A stretch of 15,020 nucleotides of DNA from JAGOEF01 sp964511665 (GCA_964511665.1 CAZEHA010000068.1:1-15020), one strand, 5' to 3'; counted from the first letter of the stretch, positions 1 to 8,423 are shown. Numbers and translations are program-made. Notes: generated from the sequence alone by a model not told the origin.

Positions 1-44
1 TTTTTAATTAACTGAATTTTAAACGTTTACAAAATTATATACAC

Positions 45-2846
45 ATGAAAAAATTAGCATCTCTTTTATCTTTTATTTTTACGTTATCGGTGCTGGCAAC
101 GGCTCAGGGCATCGATTACAACGAAAAACTGATACTCGACCCATCGGTAATTTATGGCAAACTCGATAATGGTTTGACATATTACATCAAATCGAATGCA
201 ACGCCACAAAAACGTGCTGAGCTTGTTTTGGTGGTGCATGCCGGTTCGGTGCTCGAAGACGAAGACCAGCAAGGGCTGGCACATTTTGCCGAGCATATGG
301 CCTTTAATGGCACTCGCAACTTTCCGAAGCACGAGCTGATTAATTACCTTGAGTCGCTGGGCATGAAGTTTGGCCCTGAAGTAAATGCCTACACCTCGTT
401 CGACGAAACGGTGTATGGAATTAAAGTTCCCACCGACAGTGCCGATTTCCTCGACAAGGGCTTATTGGTTCTTTACGATTGGGCACATCAGGTAAGTTTC
501 GAAGGCGAAGAAATTGATGCCGAGCGAGGTATTATACACGAAGAATGGCGCATGAGTCAGGGTGCTATGCAGCGTATGCAGAAAGAACTGCTGCGGGTTT
601 TGTTTTACAATTCTAAATATGCCGATCGTTTACCCATTGGACTGATGTCGGTAGTGGATAGTTGCGAACACGACGTGCTGCGTAGGTTTTATCAGGAGTG
701 GTATCGACCCGACTTGCAGGCTGTTATTCTTGTTGGCGATTTTGATGCTGTTGAAATGGAGAAAAAAGTAAAACAGCTGTTTGGTCGTATTCCTGCCCGA
801 GAAAATCCGCGCAAACGCGAAATAACCGAAATACCCGATCACGACGACATACTGGTTGCTGTTACATCTGACCCTGAGTCGCCTTATGCCATGGTGTATA
901 TGGTGTACAAGCACCCACAGGATGCAACGCTTACAGTTGGCGATTTTCGTAATGCACTGGTAGCAAGTCTCTATAACCAAATGATAAGTAAACGATTGCA
1001 AGAACTTACCCTTGCCGAAAATCCTCCATTTGTGCAAGGTATGAGTATGTACACCTCGTTTCTTGGGCCAAAATCGGTATATATGTGTTTGGGCATTGCT
1101 CAAAACAACGATGTAGTTCAAGCTATGAATGCGCTTACAGTTGAAAATATCAGAGTACAACAGCATGGTTTTAACCAAACAGAGCTTGAGAGAGAAAAAG
1201 CCAGTTTACTGAAAGAAGTTGAAAAACAATATAACGAACGCAATAAGGCTAAATCGGAATTTATGGCTCAGGAACTTCAGCGAAACTTTCTTCCGCCATA
1301 CGAAGCAGTTCCCGGAATCGAAAAGGAATACGAACTCTACAAAGCATTGTTGCCCACAATCAGTTTGGACGACGTAAATGCTTTCGGCAAAAAAATGCTT
1401 ACCGACGGCAATGCTGTTATTGCTGTGATGATGCCCGAAAAAGAAGGACTAAAGATACCCACCGGCGATGAAATGCTGCAAGCCTATAACGAAGCCCTCA
1501 ACGTAAAAACCGAGCCATACATCGACAAAGTCTCCGATAAACCTTTGGTTGCGTCGCTACCGGCCAAAGGCAAAGTGGCCAAGGTAATTAAAAACAAAGA
1601 CTTTGGTTACGAAGTTTGGAATTTAAGCAATGGAGCAAAGGTGATTATTAAAACCACCGATTTTAAAGAGGACGAAATCCGTTTTGAGGCACGCAGCTGG
1701 GGCGGAACATCGCTGTATGATCAGGATGCCGATATCAGTGGCGATATAGCTGCCGGAGTTGCTATGGAAAGTGGCCTGGGCGATTTTGATCAGACCGAAC
1801 TTACAAAGTATAATGCCGGAAAAAATGTTTCATTCAACATGTATATTGGCGAATTGAGCGAAGGCATGTCGGGCTCGTGTAGTGTAAGCGAATTCGAAAC
1901 CCTTATGCAAATGATACATGTGGCTTTCACCAAACCCCGTGTAACCGAAACCGCCTTTAATTCTTATGTAAACAAGCAAAAAGGTATTCTCGAAAACAGC
2001 ATGCTCGACCCGCAAACCGTATGGAGCGACACGCTGCAAACCTTAAAAAGTAACTACCACCCACGCCGCCGCTCGCTTACTCCCGAACGTCTCGACGAAG
2101 CCAGCTTCAAAACAGTGCAACGCATTGTGCGCCAGCGATTCAGCGACCCTAATAATTTCACTTTCTACTTTGTAGGAAATATCGATAAAAAACAAGCCAA
2201 AGTGCTTGTCGAAAAATATATTGCCAGCTTGCCTCCCCTGAACCGTAGCGAAAACTATAAAGATATGGGAATAACAAGCCCTGCAGGTGTTGTTGAACGC
2301 ACAGTGTATAAAGGTGTCGATAATAAGTGTATGGTGGTTCTCAATTTCCACGGCAACATGGATTATACCTACAAAAACCGCATCGAATTGAATGCCCTCT
2401 GCAGCATTGTTTCAACCAAACTGCTCGAAGAAATTCGCGAAGCCTATAGCGGAGTGTACACCATTGGTGCTTATCCGCAAATGCAAAAATATCCAAAAGC
2501 CAAATACGACATTGTGGTTTTCTTCAGTTGCGACCCCGATAGACTCGAAGAACTTACCGCCGGTGTTTTTGCCGAAATCGATAAAATTACCGAAAATGGA
2601 CCCAGCGATGTTGACCTGAAAAAGGCTCAGGAAAAACTGCGCCGTGAATACGAAACCAATCTGCGCGAGAACTATTGGTGGATGAGTCGTTTAACCGAAA
2701 TTGCTCAGGGAGACCTCACTCACGACGAGCTGAAAAACTACAGCAATTTTGTAAACGCGCTCAGCAAGGAGGCGTTGCAGAAAGCTGCCAATAGCTATTT
2801 CAATAAAAACAACTATATGAAAGTGGTTTTAAAAGCCGAAAAGTAA
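45..2846 (+). CDS. Exported M16 family zinc metallopeptidase (PqqL/pitrilysin-like, two-repeat form)
   Basis: This is probably a periplasmic zinc endopeptidase that degrades peptides inside a clamshell chamber. The 933-residue protein begins with a Sec signal peptide (cleavage likely after Ala-Thr-Ala, about residue 20) and has no lipobox. The inverted zinc motif HFAEH is at residues 80-84 (His80, Glu83, His84). The distal acidic pair sits in ERGIIHEE, with Glu160 and the likely third zinc ligand Glu167. The N-terminal catalytic half spans about 30-230, followed by an M16_C domain to about 390. A second, inactive M16 repeat without HxxEH fills about 510-930 and carries the Tyr-Trp-Trp segment near residue 877 that I associate with PqqL-like members. 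The length is normal for a fused two-repeat M16 protein. It stands alone and ends at a strong terminator. Only 44 bp of upstream sequence is present and no promoter is visible there. The family is secure, but the natural substrate is unknown. Confidence 0.95.
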   Translation: MKKLASLLSFIFTLSVLATAQGIDYNEKLILDPSVIYGKLDNGLTYYIKSNATPQKRAELVLVVHAGSVLEDEDQQGLAHFAEHMAFNGTRNFPKHELINYLESLGMKFGPEVNAYTSFDETVYGIKVPTDSADFLDKGLLVLYDWAHQVSFEGEEIDAERGIIHEEWRMSQGAMQRMQKELLRVLFYNSKYADRLPIGLMSVVDSCEHDVLRRFYQEWYRPDLQAVILVGDFDAVEMEKKVKQLFGRIPARENPRKREITEIPDHDDILVAVTSDPESPYAMVYMVYKHPQDATLTVGDFRNALVASLYNQMISKRLQELTLAENPPFVQGMSMYTSFLGPKSVYMCLGIAQNNDVVQAMNALTVENIRVQQHGFNQTELEREKASLLKEVEKQYNERNKAKSEFMAQELQRNFLPPYEAVPGIEKEYELYKALLPTISLDDVNAFGKKMLTDGNAVIAVMMPEKEGLKIPTGDEMLQAYNEALNVKTEPYIDKVSDKPLVASLPAKGKVAKVIKNKDFGYEVWNLSNGAKVIIKTTDFKEDEIRFEARSWGGTSLYDQDADISGDIAAGVAMESGLGDFDQTELTKYNAGKNVSFNMYIGELSEGMSGSCSVSEFETLMQMIHVAFTKPRVTETAFNSYVNKQKGILENSMLDPQTVWSDTLQTLKSNYHPRRRSLTPERLDEASFKTVQRIVRQRFSDPNNFTFYFVGNIDKKQAKVLVEKYIASLPPLNRSENYKDMGITSPAGVVERTVYKGVDNKCMVVLNFHGNMDYTYKNRIELNALCSIVSTKLLEEIREAYSGVYTIGAYPQMQKYPKAKYDIVVFFSCDPDRLEELTAGVFAEIDKITENGPSDVDLKKAQEKLRREYETNLRENYWWMSRLTEIAQGDLTHDELKNYSNFVNALSKEALQKAANSYFNKNNYMKVVLKAEK

Positions 2847-2864
2847 TGGCTAAAATAAAAGATT

Positions 2865-2892
2865 AAAAAAAGCCGGTTTGCCCGGCTTTTTT
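2865..2892. terminator. Bidirectional intrinsic terminator between convergent genes
   Basis: An A-run (2865-2871) leads into GCCGG (2872-2876), a five-base loop, CCGGC (2882-2886) and six T's (2887-2892). The A/T flanks extend the stem, and each strand shows a GC stem followed by a T-run. The hairpin lies between the stop of the M16 peptidase gene on the plus strand and the stop of the small exported protein gene on the minus strand. It can therefore end transcription from both sides. Confidence 0.9.
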
Positions 2893-2925
2893 GTTTGTAT
2901 AATGTAAAACGGGTGATTCGCTTTT

Positions 2926-3594
2926 CTAATATCCTTGTTCTTTTCTGTATTGTTCCATGTTTCTGATATGTTCGTCGGTGTCGTAGTAATCGATGCCCTG
3001 CCGCAACTCAAAAACCGATGCAGGAACACCAATATTGGTTTCGAAACGTATGGCTGTTTCATTTGCCTTTACTCCCATGGTTTCTACTTCCGACTTAAGG
3101 ATAACTCCTTTGCAAATCCAAGATTTGTTGCCCCACACCGATATCACTTCGCAATCGCAACCCAGAAACATTTCGGTTCCCAGCCGCTCGCCGTCAAAAT
3201 CTTCAAGTAGTTTATCGGCTGCTTCTTCGAGTTCGTCCTCACCAAAGTTTTCATACTCAAATGCCATGTCGCCTATTAACGCCGAAAGACTTCCCTTCTC
3301 ACCGGTTTTTGTTATCAAATCGGCAGTCCAATAGCTGTCGTTATCTATTACCGATATGCTATGGATTTTTGTTTCGTTGGCGATGCCAAACATTTCGATG
3401 CGAGTTACCGAATTGGTTTCGGTGAACGATTGCGCACCATAATTGTCCCACCATATGGTTTTTGTTCCGGTGGTGTTTCCGGTAAGTTCATATTCAATAT
3501 GCCCCGACTTAAACCCATACAAGTCGCGCATTGGTTGAGCCATGGTATCGAAAACCATGCAAGTAATAGATAGCAACAATACAATTCTTCTCAT
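2926..3594 (-). CDS. Exported protein of unknown function, paralogue of the 9955-10596 lipoprotein
   Basis: The function is unknown. The 222-residue protein has a Sec signal peptide ending around Thr-Met-Ala (residue 19), so it should be periplasmic or secreted and soluble. Shared blocks show that it is a paralogue of the lipoprotein encoded at 9955-10596. These blocks are KSGH (29-32), a Trp-Trp-Asp-Asn-Tyr-Gly stretch (48-53), and C-x-V-I-S followed by a Trp-Ile-x-x-Gly turn (about 148-163). An acidic segment (about 117-135) and three cysteines at about 146, 148 and 161 are absent or changed in the paralogue. The alternating beta pattern with a 'W...G' strand resembles LolA-like/DUF4412-type folds, which is a guess from pattern alone. 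It has its own promoter-like box and faces the M16 gene across a shared terminator, so it appears to be monocistronic. Confidence 0.8.
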   Translation of the reverse strand: MRRIVLLLSITCMVFDTMAQPMRDLYGFKSGHIEYELTGNTTGTKTIWWDNYGAQSFTETNSVTRIEMFGIANETKIHSISVIDNDSYWTADLITKTGEKGSLSALIGDMAFEYENFGEDELEEAADKLLEDFDGERLGTEMFLGCDCEVISVWGNKSWICKGVILKSEVETMGVKANETAIRFETNIGVPASVFELRQGIDYYDTDEHIRNMEQYRKEQGY

Positions 3595-3626
3595 AATACT
3601 AATCAGTTTTTAAGATTTAACAGGTG

Positions 3627-3634
3627 CAAAACTA
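3627..3634 (-). promoter_or_regulatory. Bacteroidota -7 box for the 2926-3594 gene
   Basis: Read on the minus strand this is TAGTTTTG, a perfect match to TAnnTTTG, followed by CAC as is common in Bacteroidota promoters. It would start a transcript about 26 nt before the ATG at 3594. I see no good TTTG at -33, so the assignment rests on the -7 box and its position. Confidence 0.5.
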
Positions 3635-3685
3635 CCAATATTTTCAAGTTTTCTGTTTCTTGTTTCTTTGTTTTTAAAACCACGG

Positions 3686-3717
3686 TTTTGAATTGTAAAA
3701 ACTTATATGTACCTTCG
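3686..3717 (+). promoter_or_regulatory. Bacteroidota promoter for lpxK-pnp
   Basis: TTTTG at 3686-3690, a 19-nt spacer, then TACCTTCG at 3710-3717. This matches the Bacteroidota consensus TTTG-N19-TAnnTTTG with one mismatch in the -7 box, and it is followed by GCACA. The expected transcription start is near 3723-3725. The more upstream in-frame ATG at 3707 lies inside this promoter and could not be part of the transcript, which supports the lpxK start at 3734. Confidence 0.65.
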
Positions 3718-3733
3718 GCACAATTGCACGCTT

Positions 3734-4849
3734 ATGCGCCATAACAACAATATTTTGCTGATGCTGGCATTAAGTCCGTTTGCATTAATTTACCGCATGG
3801 TGGTTGGTGTGAAAAATTTTTTGTACGATAACCAAATCATTACTCCTAAAGAATTTGATATGCCTATTATATCGATAGGTAATATTTCGATGGGAGGGAC
3901 GGGTAAAACACCCCACACCGAGTTAATTGTCGATATTCTGAAAACCAGATTTCAAGTAGCAGTACTCAGCCGTGGCTATAAGCGGAGAACATCGGGATAT
4001 CTCGAAGTGCGTGCCGATATGTCGTATTTACAAACCGGCGACGAGCCATTGCAAATGAAACGCAAATTTGATGATGTTGTGGTAGCGGTGTGCGAAAACA
4101 GGGCTAAGGGCATTCGCCGGCTTATGGACGATTACCCCGACCTGAATGTGGTGCTTCTCGACGATGCGTTTCAGCACCGCAGGGTGAAGCCGGGTCTGTC
4201 GGTGTTGCTTAATAACTTTCATCATCCCCTATCGCGCGATTATATGTTGCCCTACGGAAGATTACGCGAAAGTACCACTGCCGTAGAGCGTGCCGATATT
4301 ATTATTATTACGAAGTGCCCCGAAAACATGAAACCCATGGAGCGGCGCATCATGCTGAAAGATATTGATCCAAAACCCTATCAGTATCTGTTTTTTACTA
4401 CTTTCGAATACCACCGGCCTCTTCCGGTTTTTTCGGGAGACACATCTGTTTTCGATGGAGACTTATCCAATGTAAATATATTGGTGATATCTGGAATTGC
4501 ATTTTCAAATAACTTTATCGAATATTTAAAAGACTTTTATGCTTCGGTGCAACACCTGAAATTTCGCGATCATCATAACTTTTCGAAAAAGGATTTACTG
4601 AATATTCAGGCTGCCTACGCACAGATTCATGGAAAAAAATGTATCATCACTACCGAAAAAGACAGTGTTAGGCTAGCTGAGCATACTGATTTTCCCGAAG
4701 ACCTTAAATCAGCAATATTCTATGTACCCATCAGTGTTAAGTTGCTGGGCATCGACGAAGAATACAAACAACTCGAAAACCAATTTATTTCATATGTTTC
4801 AACAAATAAGCGATACAGCAAACTTTATAAAAACACAGGTCTCGGTTAA
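3734..4849 (+). CDS. lpxK: Tetraacyldisaccharide 4'-kinase LpxK
   Basis: LpxK phosphorylates the 4' position of the tetraacyldisaccharide-1-phosphate lipid A precursor with ATP, at the inner face of the cytoplasmic membrane. With the start used here it has 371 residues. A hydrophobic N-terminal segment (about 7-24) anchors it to the membrane. The Walker A loop is GGTGKT at 54-59, followed by P60 and H61. LSRGYKR (78-84) and GDEP (102-105) follow. The Walker B/active-site block is LLDDAFQHRR (141-150), with the paired aspartates and the Gln-His seen in characterised LpxK. TTEKDSVRL lies in the C-terminal lobe. I rejected the in-frame ATG at 3707 because it sits inside the promoter, and because LpxK proteins usually begin close to this hydrophobic helix. 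The last 56 nt overlap the start of pnp. One gene further downstream in other Bacteroidales (thiL, from memory) is not present here. Confidence 0.95.
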   Translation: MRHNNNILLMLALSPFALIYRMVVGVKNFLYDNQIITPKEFDMPIISIGNISMGGTGKTPHTELIVDILKTRFQVAVLSRGYKRRTSGYLEVRADMSYLQTGDEPLQMKRKFDDVVVAVCENRAKGIRRLMDDYPDLNVVLLDDAFQHRRVKPGLSVLLNNFHHPLSRDYMLPYGRLRESTTAVERADIIIITKCPENMKPMERRIMLKDIDPKPYQYLFFTTFEYHRPLPVFSGDTSVFDGDLSNVNILVISGIAFSNNFIEYLKDFYASVQHLKFRDHHNFSKKDLLNIQAAYAQIHGKKCIITTEKDSVRLAEHTDFPEDLKSAIFYVPISVKLLGIDEEYKQLENQFISYVSTNKRYSKLYKNTGLG

Positions 4850-5603
4850 TCCCGAAATTGGAATTATTCTAGGAACCGGTTTGGGTGGACTGGTAAACGA
4901 AATTGAGGTTGAGAAAATAATTCCTTACGATAAGATACCCGGATTCCCTCTATCTACTGTCGAAGGGCATTCGGGGCAGCTTATTTTCGGAAAATTGGCC
5001 GGCAAAAACGTGATGGCCATGAAAGGGCGTTTTCATTATTACGAAGGATACACTCCGCAGCAGGTAGTGCTGCCTGTAAGGGTAATGGCTATGCTGGGCG
5101 TGAAGCATTTGTTTGTGAGCAATGCCAGTGGAGGCGTGAATCCCGATTTCGAAATAGGCGATTTAATGATTATAACCGACCATATTAATTTGATACCCAA
5201 TCCACTTGTGGGAAGGCATCAACCCGAATTTGGCGTGCGTTTTCCGGATATGAGCCATGTGTACAGCACCGAACTCATCGAAAAAGCTGGCGATATTGCA
5301 AAGCAACTGGGCATAAATGTGCAATATGGAGTATATGCCGCCACCACCGGGCCAACTTACGAAACACCCGCCGAGTACCGTTATTTCAGGGTAATTGGCT
5401 CCGATGCCGTGGGTATGTCAACGGCTCCCGAAGTAATAGCTGCCCGGCAGATGTCGATTCCCTGCTTTGCTATGTCGATAATTACCGACCTGGGTGTGCC
5501 CGGAAAAATTGTGGAAATTACCCACGAAGAAGTACAAAAGGTAGCCGCCGGCGCCGAAAAGAAGATGACTCAAATTTTTATGAAGCTTATTGAGCAGCTA
5601 TAA
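4794..5603 (+). CDS. Purine nucleoside phosphorylase, trimeric low-mass family
   Basis: The enzyme cleaves purine nucleosides with phosphate to the free base and (deoxy)ribose-1-phosphate in cytosolic purine salvage. The 269-residue protein aligns with trimeric PNPs: GTGLG (27-31, phosphate loop), VEGHSG with His59, GRFHYYEGY (78-86; Arg79, His81, Tyr83), NASGG (110-114), Phe146 (base cover from the neighbouring subunit), GPTYETPAEYR with Glu190, GMST (207-210) and His244 near the ribose 5'-hydroxyl. Asp232 in SIITD occupies the place of human Asn243, the residue that helps select 6-oxopurines, so base specificity should not be assumed to be inosine/guanosine only. The frame is open from 4722, but Met at 4794 is where family members begin. 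This start lies 56 nt inside lpxK, suggesting coupled translation. Only nine bases separate its stop from the convergent transglutaminase-like gene. Confidence 0.93.
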   Translation: MFQQISDTANFIKTQVSVNPEIGIILGTGLGGLVNEIEVEKIIPYDKIPGFPLSTVEGHSGQLIFGKLAGKNVMAMKGRFHYYEGYTPQQVVLPVRVMAMLGVKHLFVSNASGGVNPDFEIGDLMIITDHINLIPNPLVGRHQPEFGVRFPDMSHVYSTELIEKAGDIAKQLGINVQYGVYAATTGPTYETPAEYRYFRVIGSDAVGMSTAPEVIAARQMSIPCFAMSIITDLGVPGKIVEITHEEVQKVAAGAEKKMTQIFMKLIEQL

Positions 5604-5612
5604 CCGGGGGTA

Positions 5613-7061
5613 TTACTGGAACATTTCGCCGAAACGCCAGGTTTCGTAACAAAGCAGACCAACCGTGAATGCCCGAAGCTTGGCCGGGTGACGTAACATT
5701 GCCGACATGCTGCTGTCGTTGGTGTGATACTCAATAAGCATACTGTTAAAGCAATCGGTTTTTACACCAAAAGCAACTGTATCGAGGCTTTTGCCGGTAA
5801 CATCGGTGTAAAGCAACGAAGCAAATCGATATACATCGTTCATACAGTTTATTTCTACATTGTTGCCGTACTCGGGGTGCTGCTTAAAAAACAGAACATA
5901 GGGTTCAATTGCGGAGTAAGAAACTGTGCTTGTGCTTATCTGATTGTTCCCGATGCGATTATTTTCGTAAACCAGTTCAACATGCAGCCCGGGGTCGGCA
6001 TATCCCGCAATGCTGACTGTATAATGTTGGGCCGGTGGTATCAAGGCATTGTTTACACAAAAGCCAACACTCTGCAATGGGGTCGATACCCAATATGTTC
6101 CCCAGCTATAGCCGCTGTTTTGTGCTAGCGGCACAGGGCATATACCACGAATGCCAATGAGTTGGGTTGCCGCTGCAGGCCAAAAGCCAAGCTTGAGTAT
6201 GCCGCTATACCCTTGTGGTAACAATATTTCGGCATCGCAGGTGTTGTTGTGAACATTCGTATTCGGTGCAAGAGGTATTTGCAGACTTGCGCCGGGAGGC
6301 AAACTCAACATGCCGATATCGGTGCCGGCTATTGCAGGAACTTCTTCTATTTCGTTGGGTGGGGCAAACAGCCCGGCATACTCGCCAAAGTTCATTAAAA
6401 AATACAATTGATGCATTTCTATATTGTTGTAGCACAGCACAAAATTGTGTATTTCGCCCATATTATAAATCTCGTTTACCGAAAGGGCTTGGCCATGTTC
6501 GTTGGTTAGTATTAACGAGTTGTCGGCATCGAGCATTATCCATTTTGTGCCGGTATATACTTCGGCTACGGCATGGCCATGCAAATGTACAACCCTTGCT
6601 TCGTAATGCATGCTTTTACACAGCCCGGCAAGCAGTGCGCTGCGACTGTTACACAAAGCCATGCCCGACGAATTAAGCCAGCCGAGAAGCGTGGTTTCGT
6701 TTGAAATGATATAACCGGGTTGCCCATGCCTTGTATATCGACACACAAATTCGAAAGCACGGATAATACCATTGGGTATGCCATCAATAGAATCGACTTC
6801 GATACCCGAAATGTAATCGATAAGAGTATGGGCATTAAACCAAATGCGATTGTTAATGCTGAATTGTATTTCGGCAGTGTGCTCACTGTGGTTCCGAATG
6901 GCTATGTAATTGGCTGTAAGGCTGCTGTTGTTGAGTACCACGGTTTTTTCGAAAGCCGGGGCATTGTTCGTATGGGGTGTGCCGGGTTTGCAGCCCTCTA
7001 TGGCTGTTGCAGCAAGCAATATGCCCCAGAAGCCGATAATATGAATGGAGCCAAGTTTCAT
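5613..7061 (-). CDS. Transglutaminase-like lipoprotein (Cys-His-Asp) coupled to a radical SAM gene
   Basis: The 482-residue protein is a probable lipoprotein: a hydrophobic signal is followed by Ala-Ile-Glu-Gly-Cys with Cys24 as the lipidation site. Residues about 95-185 look like a transglutaminase-like (papain-fold) domain. GMALCNSRSALLAGL supplies Cys137, HGHAVAEVY supplies His163, and the W-I-M-L-D-A-D segment (174-180) supplies Asp178. The order and spacing fit the usual Cys-His-Asp triad. The remaining 300 residues look beta-rich and are unassigned. Bacterial members of this fold are more often proteases, amidases or peptide N-glycanase-like enzymes than true cross-linkers, so the reaction is not predicted. 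A GTG at 7064 is in frame, but ATG at 7061 overlaps the stop of the upstream radical SAM gene by one base (TGATG), a clear translational coupling. This ties its expression to that enzyme. Confidence 0.75.
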   Translation of the reverse strand: MKLGSIHIIGFWGILLAATAIEGCKPGTPHTNNAPAFEKTVVLNNSSLTANYIAIRNHSEHTAEIQFSINNRIWFNAHTLIDYISGIEVDSIDGIPNGIIRAFEFVCRYTRHGQPGYIISNETTLLGWLNSSGMALCNSRSALLAGLCKSMHYEARVVHLHGHAVAEVYTGTKWIMLDADNSLILTNEHGQALSVNEIYNMGEIHNFVLCYNNIEMHQLYFLMNFGEYAGLFAPPNEIEEVPAIAGTDIGMLSLPPGASLQIPLAPNTNVHNNTCDAEILLPQGYSGILKLGFWPAAATQLIGIRGICPVPLAQNSGYSWGTYWVSTPLQSVGFCVNNALIPPAQHYTVSIAGYADPGLHVELVYENNRIGNNQISTSTVSYSAIEPYVLFFKQHPEYGNNVEINCMNDVYRFASLLYTDVTGKSLDTVAFGVKTDCFNSMLIEYHTNDSSMSAMLRHPAKLRAFTVGLLCYETWRFGEMFQ

Positions 7062-8362
7062 CACAAATCAATAATTTGTTTTACCCTTTGGTAATTTTTT
7101 TGCTCGAGCAATGCGGCTATTGTTTTCGAAAACAGGCTCGCGGGAATCGAATACAAATCGCCTACCACTACTGGCGATAGCTCACGGTTGGGGTCGGTAT
7201 CGCTAAACGCATCGATAAATTGCGCAGCAAGTTGGCTGTTGGGTAGTTGCTCCGAAAGTTTTTTTATTAAGTCGCAGGCAGTAACCTTGGTGTATTCTTG
7301 TTCAAACTGCCCGTTGCGTTGCATTAAATAAACGAGACGTTGAATAAAAGAATCGTATTTTTTTTGGTTTTCGAGGCTTATAGCCTTGTTGTTTTCAAAA
7401 CTATGGGCTTGTAATGTTTTTATGTGAACGTTCAGTTGCTGTGGAAGCATTCGTGCCGGCGACAGATGGCGTGGAAAATTCAGTGTGTTGAAAAAAACAC
7501 CGGCGCTCACACTGTTGCAGAACTCAACAATGTGTGGTATTTCGTCAAGGTTCAGGCTCATGGGTGTAACCGATATTTCGAGATGCCTGTTTTGCTGTTG
7601 CATCAGTGCACTGAATAAACCAATATTGTGTTTTATTTCTGGGGCATTGGCGCCTTTTCGTATCGACTCCAACAGCGCATTGTCGATGGCATCGAGCGAA
7701 ACGCCTAACAGTACATTCAGTCGGTTTAGCACTCTGAGTACTTTTTCGTTGTAAACCGAAGCGTTGGTTTGAATATACACCAAACAATGGGGGTTTACGC
7801 GGGCAATAGTTTCCCAAATCGAAAAATACAAAGGGTTCAAAAAAGGTTCACCGCCATAGAAATTGCAAAAACGGGCATGCTCTAAATACGGGATAAGTTC
7901 ATCGAGAAAGTGCTCGGAGTTAAATGCGCCGGGCTGATTCGTATGAGTATGGGTGCCACACATTATGCAATCGAAATTGCAAAAATGCGATAAATCGAAC
8001 TCCAGTTTGTCGGGATATCTCAAGCCGGTAATCAGCTTGTTGAACTGCGAGGCTATCACCGAATTGTAGTCGCCAGCTACTATTCCGGTGTTGCAAATAA
8101 TGCAGGCATCGGGCAAAATGCCTTTGCCGATATTCTTTTGAAGGGTTTTGCGTTTTTCGGAATCAAGAATGCGCTCGAGACTATTTGGTTGATAAAGCCC
8201 AAACTCGTTGCCGGGCAGATATACACAACAGGGAGTAATGCTGCCATCGGCATTAAAATATAACGACGAAAAAGGAGCCTTACATGCCAGTTTCTGGTTT
8301 TGGTGTTTCAGATATTGACTAATAGCCGTGCGGCCTTTGTTTTTATGCAGGGCAAACACCAT
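7061..8362 (-). CDS. Radical SAM protein with N-terminal twitch/SPASM-like domain (copy A)
   Basis: This is a cytoplasmic radical SAM enzyme of unknown substrate, 433 residues long. A cysteine-rich domain comes first: C-K-A-P-F with Cys27, P-C-C (Cys45, Cys46), and C-x-x-C (Cys87, Cys90). Together these suggest an auxiliary 4Fe-4S cluster. The radical SAM core follows with CNFDCIMC (Cys128, Cys132, Cys135), GGEPF (170-174), QTNAS (198-202) and SLDA (222-225). This order, auxiliary domain before core, is that of the 'twitch domain-containing radical SAM' family and the reverse of classical SPASM proteins. A helical tail fills about 300-433. The frame is open from a GTG at 8422, but a near-perfect promoter -7 box lies inside that extension, so I start at the ATG at 8362. 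This also places Cys27, Cys45 and Cys46 in the same register as in copy B. It is the first gene of a two-gene operon with the transglutaminase-like lipoprotein. Confidence 0.9.
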   Translation of the reverse strand: MVFALHKNKGRTAISQYLKHQNQKLACKAPFSSLYFNADGSITPCCVYLPGNEFGLYQPNSLERILDSEKRKTLQKNIGKGILPDACIICNTGIVAGDYNSVIASQFNKLITGLRYPDKLEFDLSHFCNFDCIMCGTHTHTNQPGAFNSEHFLDELIPYLEHARFCNFYGGEPFLNPLYFSIWETIARVNPHCLVYIQTNASVYNEKVLRVLNRLNVLLGVSLDAIDNALLESIRKGANAPEIKHNIGLFSALMQQQNRHLEISVTPMSLNLDEIPHIVEFCNSVSAGVFFNTLNFPRHLSPARMLPQQLNVHIKTLQAHSFENNKAISLENQKKYDSFIQRLVYLMQRNGQFEQEYTKVTACDLIKKLSEQLPNSQLAAQFIDAFSDTDPNRELSPVVVGDLYSIPASLFSKTIAALLEQKNYQRVKQIIDL

Positions 8363-8391
8363 TGGTTTACTTAGTTTCTGAGCTGTTTTTG

Positions 8392-8423
8392 CAAAGGTAT
8401 TAAAAATTGTAACCCAAGGCACA
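8392..8423 (-). promoter_or_regulatory. Bacteroidota promoter for the radical SAM A-transglutaminase operon
   Basis: On the minus strand the -7 box is TACCTTTG (8399 down to 8392), a perfect match to TAnnTTTG followed by CAAAA. Twenty bases upstream is TGTG (8423-8420), one mismatch from TTTG. The expected transcription start is near 8385, giving a leader of about 23 nt to the ATG at 8362 and excluding the GTG at 8422 as a start. Confidence 0.6.

Noticed and set aside
630..1178. 182-codon open frame on the minus strand
   Set aside because: It lies wholly inside the M16 peptidase gene, antisense to clearly conserved coding sequence, with no recognisable product or promoter. It is a shadow frame.
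2993..3334. 113-codon plus-strand open frame
   Set aside because: It is antisense to the exported protein gene at 2926-3594, which has a signal peptide and a paralogue. The plus-strand frame has a serine-rich low-complexity product and no support.
6215..6676. 153-codon plus-strand open frame
   Set aside because: It is antisense to the transglutaminase-like gene, and the predicted product is Cys/Arg-rich in the way typical of reverse-frame noise.
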